From positions 2,888,920-2,952,919 of the forward strand of contig BCHH01000004.1 of assembly GCA_001599595.1 (NCBI GenBank): DNA of 64,000 nt, read 5' to 3'. Positions 55,133-63,587 of this stretch are shown piece by piece. This DNA comes from Beverwykella pulmonaria. Its lineage: Eukaryota > Ascomycota > Dothideomycetes > Pleosporales > Melanommataceae. The notes below the pieces were generated by a model. That model was not told the DNA's origin, did no database searches, and saw nothing but the letters and a program-made list of their open reading frames with translations. The stretch's first letter is position 1. Every line of letters starts with the position of its first letter. Both the position numbers and the translations under genes were made by a program.

Positions 55133-56005
55133 CTAATTCTGCCATGTCATGTTATACCTTGCTTCCTGCTCTATCTGAAACTGCCTCAACTTTTCAAAAT
55201 CAATACATTCATGCTCAACGCCCCATCCTGTCACCGAAGTAGCATGATGTTCCTCACCAAATTTGATCGGAGAATTCCCTTCGACCACCAAATCCCCGCC
55301 GCAAGATACTGCTTGACGTAGGTACTCGAAGCAGTGCTCAACGTGTACTTTCCACATGGCCTTGGAGAGGTCATCGGTAGTTGAACGCCGATTTACTTCC
55401 TGGTAGTATTGGTAGCGGACGATGATCTAAACAGCATAAGTTGATGTGATTAGGTATGAAGCAGCATGAACTTACTAGACAATGCATCTGATGAAGCAGA
55501 GAAACGACGTAAAAGTTCTGTGGCTTCGGACTAGGAGTGTTGGGGTGGTCATACGGAGCCAGAATACCCTGGGGAAGATTCCATTTGTCTGGTTCCTCGA
55601 CCCATAGAGCGTCGTGACCTGTACGTGTTCAATATATAAAGAAGAGTCAGACAGTTATGCAGGTTTTTGCTTACCGGCAACTAGAGTATCCCACTCTCGA
55701 GTCACGTTTATGCCATCACCCACGAAACGCTCGTCTGGCGCAAAAACTTTTTTCACGGGTGTGAAAACTTCCCTGGGAATTGGCGACCGCGAGTATACAC
55801 GTAACGTTCCATTGGTTTGGGAGCCCGGAACATAAATGGATAGCAGTGTAGCTATCCAGCCCATACTCAGGAAAATGATTAAGAAGGTTTGGATTGTCGG
55901 AAAGGGCCTTGATTTGGTTTTCGGTAACATCTCTGGAAGAGCTTCCTCGGACGACAATACGTAGTCATAGTCAAACTTGGGACGACCAAATAATTTCCAA
56001 TTCAT
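55133..56005 (-). CDS. UstYa-family (DUF3328) oxidase-like protein, copy 1
   Basis: Minus-strand exons 56005-55675, 55618-55476, 55426-55133; 255 residues. A cytoplasmic start (MNWKLFGRPKFDYDY) precedes one membrane helix (FLIIFLSMGWIATLLSIYV), then RSPIPREVFTPVKKVF and the two hallmark HxxHC motifs, HQMHC and HVEHC (HVEHCFEYLRQAVSCGGD), and WGVEHECIDFEKLRQF. UstYa-family proteins are membrane-bound, probably copper-dependent oxidases that cross-link or oxidise ribosomal peptides in fungal RiPP pathways (ustiloxin, phomopsin, asperipin). Its first intron is at the same phase-1 place as that of copy 2, so the two are paralogues. It lies at the left edge of the cluster reaching to 64 kb. Confidence 0.85.
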
Positions 56006-56551
56006 AATGAACGGGAGAAGTACAGACGAGATTGTTGACAGATTGTTGGGAGACTGTTGAGAGATTGTTAAAAGATCTTTGAAAAGATGTTGAAAGACGA
56101 ATGAGCTGTGATGTATCTCGAGGTTATTTTTCAAATGTGGGCAGTCCTCAAGACCCTGAGCGGTTACCGTATAGTATGCTGATGACGATTTTTAGTTTTC
56201 CTAATTTGGAAGCTGCTGTTACTACCTGTATATGTAGTGGATTTTAGGCTCATGATCCGAACTCCGATATACCGGTGAGTAGAAAATTCGGAGGGATTGA
56301 TCAGGCAGTTGTTGTGGGTGTTGCAATAAGCTTTCACGGTGAGCCGCGGTGCACGATCTTACTGCATATCGTGTTCGGGACATTTCCGTATTCAGACAGA
56401 TAGGGATTCCAGACTCCCGAGGTCGCTAAAGCCAAATCCCTGTTTCCGTCCTATTCCATAAATGGTAATTTAGCTTGAGGATGTAAGATCCTACTCCATC
56501 CTTTCAGCTAATGCTTGATTCTAGTCCTTGAATTTATCCAGAATGTTAGTA

Positions 56552-56734
56552 CAGTCGACTCTCGATAGTGCGATCTTGATGATATTGCGCTAGCAGTAGA
56601 ATTCGGCCTAATAGCTTCTATATTAAGCCTATTAGCGTCTATATCAAGCCTAATACCTTCTAAACTAAGCCTAGTACCTCGATACTGCAATACTGCGATA
56701 CAAAAAATTGTATCGCACTAACGAGAGTCGACTG
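56552..56734. mobile_element. 183-bp MITE with 24-bp inverted repeats and TA target site
   Basis: Begins CAGTCGACTCTCGATAGTGC and ends GCACTAACGAGAGTCGACTG; ends match as inverted repeats over about 24 bp with one mismatch. Flanked by TA (56550-56551, 56735-56736). Features fit a Tc1/mariner (pogo-type) non-autonomous element. Inside are three or four imperfect repeats of about 24 bp around AAGCCTAATA. Confidence 0.85.
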
Positions 56735-57168
56735 TACATATCTCTTGGATCTCCGTACAAGGTAGTGAGTCCCATTTTCTCTGCTAAACACCATATACGA
56801 TACGGCTTTATGCAACCCGAATGCCATTGACCTCGAACCCACGGGCAGCATGGACGGACGGAAATTCTCATACATTTGCCACCCAGTCTCTCATACAAAA
56901 GACCTCCATATGCCGTGTGCGCAGGAAGCGACCTATAGTCCGAGATCCTTTCGCCAACCGCTACTGCGGCTAAGACTTCGTGTAAAGAGTGTTTGAAGCA
57001 GTGCACAGATAAAACATCCTTCCTGCAGAGCCGCAGTTGTTAGCGGAAGAGGCCCGGTGAACACTTCCTGCAGTATAGCGGCTTTCCACGTCTGACATGC
57101 AGCAGGGCTCCCGTCATTCAGCTGCCACTATGTCGGTCTTCGTCACTATTAGCGTTAGAATAGGCTTA

Positions 57169-57202
57169 CGAAGGAGATCGTATTTTCTGCTAGCCGATGT
57201 TG
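57169..57202 (+). promoter_or_regulatory. Sequence block shared upstream of two UstYa genes
   Basis: CGAAGGAGATCGTATTT, a 7-nt spacer, then GCCGATGTTG. The same blocks with an 8-nt spacer lie at 61241-61275 on the minus strand. Each is upstream of a UstYa gene in that gene's orientation (about 220 bp from copy 2, 570 bp from copy 3). Could be a common regulatory site or a relic of promoter duplication. Confidence 0.4.
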
Positions 57203-57420
57203 CTGGTCTGTGCACCGTGGTTGCAACAACAATACGATCTGCTTCGCATAAACTAGAGCGGTTTAAGATAAGCGAAATTCAGGCGTCCGGCACGGGCCTT
57301 TTGCCATCCTGCGTGTACATTTCCAAGCCAGGCCGGACTGTAGGTAGTAACTCACGACCGCTATGCTGTCATAATTTTCCCTCCAAACTTAAGTTTCTTA
57401 AAAAAAAAGATTGCCTCGAC

Positions 57421-58284
57421 ATGCAGTTTACTTCACTCTTTGATCGCGAAAAGCGGTACAAGGCTTTAGACTCTCACGAATCGCTACCAATTGAAGACTT
57501 TGAGAACAGCCGTGCTCCCTCGATTTCATCAACTTCGAGCGCTGTGTTCACAAAAGCTCTTTTTGTTCTCTTCGGTATCAGCGTGGGGATATGCCTAGGA
57601 TTCTGGCTCCAGATTTTGAATCAGAGCCAGAACGGGTACTTTCGTACCGACCAGCGCAGTCCGATCCCTCAAGAAGTTTTCACGAAGAGGCACAATGTTC
57701 CATTCATTCCTGATGAAAGGTACATAGGTCCTTCAAAGGAGGTGGCTCACAACTGGAAGAAACTGACAGAAGGTATTTGCTCCGATCTATCTGTTTACTA
57801 TTCACTGACCTTCCATACAGCTTCCGACTCAATCTTCATTGAGGATCCCGAAGCGTACTCTCTACATGATCCAGGCATTCGTGCTCCATTCTTCATCTTC
57901 GGGCATCCACCGAAAGCCGCAAAGGAAGCCGACACGCTCACCAACTTCTACGTTCTCAATAACCTTCATCAACTTCACTGTGTGAATATGATCCGTATGC
58001 GCTATAATCAGATTGTTTACGATGCGAAAAATGTCACGCCTCTATCAGGGTCTCCATTGGATGCAGATTGGATTACGCATCTTGAGCATTGCTTCGAGTA
58101 TCTACGCTTGAGCATCACATGTGGTGACTACATGGTATTGGAAACCGATTCACCACCAGGAAGTCCGGAGGAGTATTGGAAGGATGGTCTGAGCTGGGGT
58201 GTGGTTCATTCTTGCATAGACTGGGACCGTTTGATTGAGTTTCAAGCACAGCAGGTCGTCGCCTACAACAAAACATGGTCGTAG
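57421..58284 (+). CDS. UstYa-family (DUF3328) oxidase-like protein, copy 2
   Basis: Exons 57421-57772 and 57821-58284; the 48-bp intron is a multiple of three and has no stop, so an unspliced reading would wrongly include it. Splicing gives WKKLTEASDSIFIEDPEAY, aligned with copy 1. 271 residues: N-terminal cytoplasmic part with FDREKRYKALDSHESLP, a membrane helix (ALFVLFGISVGICLGFWLQI), RSPIPQEVFTKR, then HQLHCVNMIRMRYNQ and HLEHCFEYLRLSITCGDYM, both HxxHC motifs, and WGVVHSCIDWDRLIEFQ. The start at 57421 was chosen because it fits copy 1. Presumed RiPP oxidase acting in the secretory pathway with its neighbours. Confidence 0.85.
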   Translation: MQFTSLFDREKRYKALDSHESLPIEDFENSRAPSISSTSSAVFTKALFVLFGISVGICLGFWLQILNQSQNGYFRTDQRSPIPQEVFTKRHNVPFIPDERYIGPSKEVAHNWKKLTEGICSDLSVYYSLTFHTASDSIFIEDPEAYSLHDPGIRAPFFIFGHPPKAAKEADTLTNFYVLNNLHQLHCVNMIRMRYNQIVYDAKNVTPLSGSPLDADWITHLEHCFEYLRLSITCGDYMVLETDSPPGSPEEYWKDGLSWGVVHSCIDWDRLIEFQAQQVVAYNKTWS

Positions 58285-58980
58285 AGGAGTTGAGAACTCG
58301 GTTCTTAGATATCATTGACCCAGTTTTACTTGTTAGATACGAATTGTACTACTATCTACCATATCTCCAGCGCTAATTTTCGCTTTGAAACTTTTTATGG
58401 TATCACCGTAATCAACTTCACTTTCCTGATCTCCTCAGAGTACTAGCCAGACAAGGGGGCTACTATTGTCAGAGGTTACATCTTATTTGCACAAAACTAA
58501 TACAACTGACGACTCAAAGGAGGATTCCACGAGTCCAGGCTCTAACTATCCGTATATTTCAAGTCTAAAGGAAATAAATTATTATTTCATACGGGGTTTT
58601 CAAGCATCCGGGGCTAGCAGGGGCCGGGGGTGCACGGCTTCTCATGTTACAATTTGAGCTTCTGGATTAGCCCCGTGATATATTTTCCCGTGTGTGATAG
58701 ATTCCGGGCTTAAAAGAGCTGATTTGGGGGTGATCTGCCCCACAGTTTCATCTGCATAGAAGCCTAATAAGAATGTGTCCTTCATATCAGGTTGCATAGG
58801 TTCTCTTGCGGCGCGTTGCTCACTGCAGGCCTTGTCAGACAGAAGCTCAATATAACGCGAGTCGCTTTTAGTGGCAGGTTTAGAGAGCCTTAAAACAATG
58901 CATATCAAATTACTAGTCACTAGCTGAAGTATGCACCATTAGCTTCTGCAGGCGCAGGCGCATGAGCAATAGAAATTTCA
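58285..58980. other. Intergenic
   Basis: Tail-to-tail space between copy 2 and the GNAT gene; no supported gene. Confidence 0.5.
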
Positions 58981-59601
58981 CTACAGTCCATAAACGGTGA
59001 GATCCTCGGCCATCCCCGGCATCACCCAAACAATGCCTGTCTTCCCTCCAAACACTTTGATCGCTCGTTCTCCACGATTTTCAAGTCCAAGACTTCGCAA
59101 AACCCCTTGTGAGGCTCCATTGTTTGCGTCGCACAGACCAAGAACTTCTGTAATACCAAGCGATTCCTTCACATATTGTAAAAGGGATTGAGTCGCTTCC
59201 TTCGCAATTCCTTTACGCATATGCGCTGGATGAGTAATGAATCCAACATCCGGGACTGTGAGTCCCTTCCCTTCTGCGCCTCGCATCAGCGATACCATGC
59301 CAACTGGCTCACATGCACGAATTTTGTCCGAAAGCTTTAGCAGGGGGTCTCTTGGCTCCTCTTTCAAGGTAACTAGGTATCTCCCATATCCGTTGCGTGC
59401 GTGTTCTTCCCGAAACGAGGTCATGATTTGGTTTCGAGCAGCATCTCGAGTCGTGATGCTTGTTGGTTTTCCTCCAATAGATGCAATGAATTCGGGCGTG
59501 TTGTAGAGTGTTACGAGCCAGTCGCAATGGGAGGGTTCGTTGGGTTGGAAATAAACTAGATACAAGCGAGGGGTCTCAATGAAAAAGTTTGGGTCCGTCA
59601 T
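58981..59601 (-). CDS. GNAT acetyltransferase (RimJ/RimL type) within the RiPP cluster
   Basis: Single exon, 206 residues, ATG at 59601. IETPRLYLVYFQPNEPSHC is the first GNAT strand; the acetyl-CoA loop is HPAHMRKGIAKEATQSLL and the end has LGLCDANNGASQGVLRSLGL, typical of RimJ/RimL-like acetyltransferases. It lies between UstYa copies 2 and 3, so it may acetylate the mature peptide's N-terminus or confer self-protection; this is inference from position. It could equally be an unrelated gene: this family is very widespread in fungi. Confidence 0.85.
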   Translation of the reverse strand: MTDPNFFIETPRLYLVYFQPNEPSHCDWLVTLYNTPEFIASIGGKPTSITTRDAARNQIMTSFREEHARNGYGRYLVTLKEEPRDPLLKLSDKIRACEPVGMVSLMRGAEGKGLTVPDVGFITHPAHMRKGIAKEATQSLLQYVKESLGITEVLGLCDANNGASQGVLRSLGLENRGERAIKVFGGKTGIVWVMPGMAEDLTVYGL

Positions 59602-59765
59602 TTCGCACAAAATCGAACCAAAGACAGAGAGGGTAGATATTCTTGGACTACATAAGGGGTGGGGCGGATGAGAACTAAATACAAAGGGCCAAGAATTTAC
59701 CGAGGAGGTCTGTGCACACTACCGGTAGTCGGCTATATCAGCTACGCATTATACCACCTAAGTTA

Positions 59766-60670
59766 CTATGAGTCGAAGCTGTTACGCTGACCAGGAGTAT
59801 GAGTGTTGCCACCATGGTGCTTTCCATCTGGAGCATCTTTCCCCAACTTATCAGAACGATTCTCGTACGCCCAGGTAAACATGCGCTCGAAGTTGCGACA
59901 TCGGTGTACAGCTCCCATACCATTGATTCCGGCCTCATGGAGCGGTTCAAAGGTTGAATCTCCAGCACACATGAGGGCCTGTCGGATGTAATCAAGACAG
60001 TGGTCGCGATGGTAGGCCACTTCATCAACAGGCATATCTGCCACAGTGCTCGGCTCATAGGCAAATCGCAAGAAGTTGAGACAGTGGAGCTGGTGGAACA
60101 TAGAGACTCCATAGACCTAGAATACGTCAGCTTAAATATACAAAATGCTACGTTGAGATTTATGAAGCCAGTGGGGAAAATACATACCTTGTGCGTGGTT
60201 GGGTTTTCTGGAGCAGGAAGCGAAGGTGGCAAGCCCTTCGTGAATTCGTTCGGGACTTCAACAATACCATCTCCAGGAGGTGAGAGCCGGCGCCAGATTT
60301 CATTGGTCTCGTTGGATGGTGGGCCTCCATAGAAATGATGCGGTTGAAAGGTCACCCGTGAATCGTAGCGTACTGCTTCGTTAACGTTGGACTCGGTATG
60401 TGATGGTTGTAACTTACGATCTGGCTCAAATTCAGATTTATTATTTGGATCGCATGAAAAATTCTCCATTATGTGATAGACGCGAAACCACAATGCTAGG
60501 CTCACAAAAAAGACGATTATGTTGAGAGCGACAACGGCATTTCGAAGACTGAATAGATGCAGCAATCTTTGGGTTCGGCTGGGCGATCGCCTCATCCCAT
60601 TTTCCATAAGAAATGCCTTATCATCGTCCATGGAGGAACGGGAAGGAGAGAAAGTCGACGTGGAAGACAT
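59766..60670 (-). CDS. UstYa-family (DUF3328) oxidase-like protein, copy 3
   Basis: Exons 60670-60188 and 60116-59766; intron 60187-60117 (GTATGT...CTAG), phase 0, just before the first histidine motif. 277 residues if started at 60670 (MSSTSTFSPSRSSMDDDKAF); another ATG lies at 60706. A membrane helix (NAVVALNIIVFFVSLALWFRVY) is followed by PPGDGIVEVPNEFTKGLP, then FHQLHCLNFLRFAYE and HRDHCLDYIRQALMCAGDST, the most canonical HxxHC pair of the three, and GMGAVHRCRNFERMFTWAYE. It differs more from copies 1 and 2 and has a different intron, so is an older paralogue. Likely one of the cross-linking oxidases of the cluster. Confidence 0.87.
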
Positions 60671-61623
60671 TTCAATGTACAATTTTTCTTTTGAGGTCTG
60701 TGACATGAGCAAGTCTTCCCATTTCAATGTTGAGTGTTGGAGGTAATAAGGACTCACCTATTCCCAACACGGTTAGTACTTAATTGTCGAAGATTAGTAC
60801 CATTGAAATGTGCCCTGAGATATACTGTGGCCTGTACAGTCCCCAGCTGCCTCCTCCGGCCCAGAACATTTGAGGCATTAGATTATCATGTGGCAGGGTG
60901 AGCAAGGATGCGGAGGAACGCATTCATCTCTCACCGCATGACTGTTACAAGGGTGAGAGCTAATTGATGAACGGACCCCGAATAACTTTCTGTTTAGAAT
61001 TTTATCGTAATGGGAGGATGCGCCGCTTGCTTACCCCATGGAGAAACACATAAGCAGATCACCGGTGGTCGGCGTTGCCGATTTCCCAAGGAATTCGCTT
61101 ACAGGTGTCCGTTCCATAAGCAAGGTTAAGTTCTCATACAAATTATGTCTGTGCGTAGTAACACACGACCGTGCTCTTACTTCGGAGTGTATCGGGCGGT
61201 GCTCGTATTTCTAGTTGCACCCACGTTACTGGTCTGTGCTCAACATCGGCGCAACAAGAAATACGATCTCCTTCGGACGGACAATCCTGCAGATCATATA
61301 CCCCACCCCGGTATAATACACTACTATAATGATGCACTAGATCGGCAGGATTCTCAGTTACGACCTCACACGATCTCTCCAAAGTCAAATCGACCCGCAA
61401 AGACAGCTGTACTTTGGTTGGAACAGAAGGTAAGGACATTTGCATCATGACACGTAAACAACAAGACTATGACCAGGGAATTTTTCTTGGTAATAATAAC
61501 AACAGCATTAGTAACGAGAGAAAAAAGAGTGCAAATTTGGTAACATCTATCACGTCTCTTTCTTCAATACAGCGCCTGCTTCGAGCATTACTCAAACAAT
61601 GTCTCATCCGTCATATTCAAAGA
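60671..61623. other. Intergenic between copy 3 and the hydroxylase gene
   Basis: Holds the second shared block (61241-61275, minus). Frames of about 100 codons on both strands at 61143-61450 have no family features. Confidence 0.5.
61241..61275 (-). promoter_or_regulatory. Second copy of the block shared upstream of UstYa genes
   Basis: Minus strand CGAAGGAGATCGTATTT, 8 nt, GCCGATGTTG; matches 57169-57202. Confidence 0.4.
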
Positions 61624-62472
61624 CTACCAGAACGACCTCTCCCGCGTCAAGATATTCATGCCCACCTTCCTACCCCTTTTTACGGGCATACCCGCGTGCC
61701 ACACACCTTCGTGGCCAGTTCCATCCTCATGAAGATTTCGCCAAAAGACTGCGTTCCCTACGATAGGCTTGAAATCTGTGCCACCCACTACGGGGTCAAG
61801 GTTGATGAATTCATGCCATTCGCTAGTAACATTCTTTTGTAGGCGAGGAAATCCTGTGGCACCCCCAACACAAGCAGAGCCATCGACATCGTCACAAGCA
61901 AGGTAAACAAAAAAAGACGACACGCGAGGATTTTCCGCGCCCTGCCACCAGTCGTAGTGGGGCCTGAAATGATCGTTGACACCGTACTTGACAACTTGCA
62001 AGTCCTCCAAATGGCCTACGGACGTATGGCCTTGGAATGCGACTGCACGCAGCTCGATACAACGAACAATTGGATCGTCCAGAACAACGGCTGACATGGA
62101 AGATCGTATCTCGTCATCGTATCCTTTGGTGTTGGCGGGGGTAGAGACCGGTGAACGTTCGTACAGTGGCTCGGCGATGTGAAGTAGATACTTTGCTTCA
62201 TCTTGCGTGACCCAGTTCTCAATGTAGATTATGAGCGGGTCGAATGAAAAAAAGCGGGTCTTGTATCCATGGTCAGGACATGCATTTTGATATTGCTCGG
62301 CCAGTGCCTCAAATGGTGTTTTGGTGGAAACTTGCTCGTGGTTCATTTTGATAATGGAGAGGGGGGTCTTGGAAACCCATGGAAGAAGAGCCACCAAAAG
62401 ACTTGGTACGAAGAAGGTGAAAATACGAACAAAAGAGGAAGTGGAAGTGGGCTGGTTTGATTTGGATTTCAT
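61624..62472 (-). CDS. Prolyl 4-hydroxylase-like 2-oxoglutarate/Fe(II) oxygenase
   Basis: Single exon, 282 residues, ATG at 62472. An N-terminal membrane anchor (FVRIFTFFVPSLLVALLPW) places the enzyme in the secretory pathway. The catalytic domain has IIYIENWVTQDEAKYLLHIA, the iron ligands HxD in FRPHYDWWQ, the distal His in HEGVWHAGMPVKRGRKVGMN and the 2-oxoglutarate-binding basic residue after it. It also has FPRLQKNV and GNAVFWRNLHEDG typical of the P4H alpha-subunit family. Fungal members hydroxylate Pro or other residues. Inside this cluster, with a precursor whose core begins with Pro, a role as RiPP hydroxylase is attractive but inferred. Confidence 0.87.
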   Translation of the reverse strand: MKSKSNQPTSTSSFVRIFTFFVPSLLVALLPWVSKTPLSIIKMNHEQVSTKTPFEALAEQYQNACPDHGYKTRFFSFDPLIIYIENWVTQDEAKYLLHIAEPLYERSPVSTPANTKGYDDEIRSSMSAVVLDDPIVRCIELRAVAFQGHTSVGHLEDLQVVKYGVNDHFRPHYDWWQGAENPRVSSFFVYLACDDVDGSACVGGATGFPRLQKNVTSEWHEFINLDPVVGGTDFKPIVGNAVFWRNLHEDGTGHEGVWHAGMPVKRGRKVGMNILTRERSFW

Positions 62473-63402
62473 GATTTTGGTTGTAGCGTTGAGAAAGAGA
62501 AAAGATGGTGGATGAGTTCAAGGCAGAGCAGAGGCTTTCAAATGATGTTGCGAGTTTCTTTCCGACTGATTGAACCCTGGCTTTTCGGAGTTGGCATGTG
62601 ATTCAACGCCCTTTCTTAGTTACGAAATATAGCCTGTAATTCCGATCATTTTAGTAGGGGTATGGGCTAGAGAGCTAGGGAGTAAGTCAGATCTAATCCT
62701 TTTTCCGCCTTCGCACACGGCTTATGATACGGTTACAAGGAACGCCAAAGCTTTGTCCGACTCATGTTGAACAATTGTATGTGCACAATGTTTCAGCTTT
62801 CGGGGAAAGCTAATATCAATACATATGCAGGTAAGCTCTCCGTGAAAACTAAATCCCATGTAGATGTTAGTGAGCTTTTGATAAAAAATCTATATCAGTG
62901 CACATATATGTAAGAGAATACGATAACTGCCTTCCGGTCGTGGCTAGTTTCTTCGTCCTGTGAAATGTTGGCACTTCGTTGGTGGCATTGCATAGTGGGT
63001 CCAGCCAAGGATCAAGCATTCTTCACAGTTACATCCTCAAGGAATTTTCGACATTAGTGCTCTAACGCTGATAGGAATGTTGCCCCGAGAACACCTTGCA
63101 GTCTCGTTTTCGGCTCAGAATCGATAGTCTTTGTGCCACACAGGATGCATCCCTAGCGTTTACCTGACGATCCACATGTACTGCAAATCGCATTAAGGAA
63201 TTGGATATGTAGGGATTTGAGTCTCTTCCAATAGATCGCTATGAGATCCGTGTTCCACTAAAATCATCTCCAGCTACGAAATGAAGCCTACAGTAATGGC
63301 TAAGTCTATGCGTCTTTGTAAGGGTTGATAGTGATATCGCCTTAGCTGAAGTTGGATAAGGGGCCTTCCCAGATGCGTCATAGTGAAGTAGCCGACGATG
63401 AG

Positions 63403-63409
63403 TATTTAA
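63403..63409 (+). promoter_or_regulatory. TATA-like box of the precursor gene
   Basis: TATTTAA, about 180 bp before the ATG. Confidence 0.4.
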
Positions 63410-63494
63410 ACCCGGTGGTTCCTTTTCAACCAGATATCCTTCATCCTCACGAGTTGCACTTCACGCTTCCAGTATCAGAATTTCAGTTCCGCAG

Positions 63495-63547
63495 GTGAGC
63501 ATTAAGACGAATCATATGTAGTAAATTAGTGTTAATTTCGACAACAG
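63495..63547 (+). other. Possible 5' UTR intron of the precursor gene
   Basis: Donor GTGAGC at 63495, TTAAT branch-like site, acceptor CAACAG ending at 63547; 53 bp, typical intron length here. Removing it leaves a 40-nt leader before the ATG. Confidence 0.4.
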
Positions 63548-63587
63548 ACTTCAACTAAACATCGTCGACACAACCTCAGCTTTCAAT

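Larger units (their letters stand above)
56006..57420. other. Divergent promoter region between UstYa copies 1 and 2, with a MITE
   Basis: The two genes diverge from here. It contains the MITE at 56552-56734 and a sequence block shared with the region upstream of copy 3 (57169-57202). A frame is open from 57097 into copy 2 but is taken as leader. Confidence 0.5.
62473..63587. other. Promoter region of the precursor gene
   Basis: About 1.1 kb without a gene; contains a TATA-like box at 63403 and a possible 5' UTR intron at 63495-63547. Confidence 0.5.

Noticed and set aside
56671..57006. Minus-strand Cys-rich frame starting with HCFKHSLHE, considered as a fourth UstYa fragment
   Set aside because: No HxxHC pair, no membrane helix, overlaps the MITE end; similarity too weak.
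57097..57420. 108-codon N-terminal extension of UstYa copy 2
   Set aside because: Lacks similarity to the other copies, includes a poly-A-like run and the shared upstream block; taken as promoter and leader.
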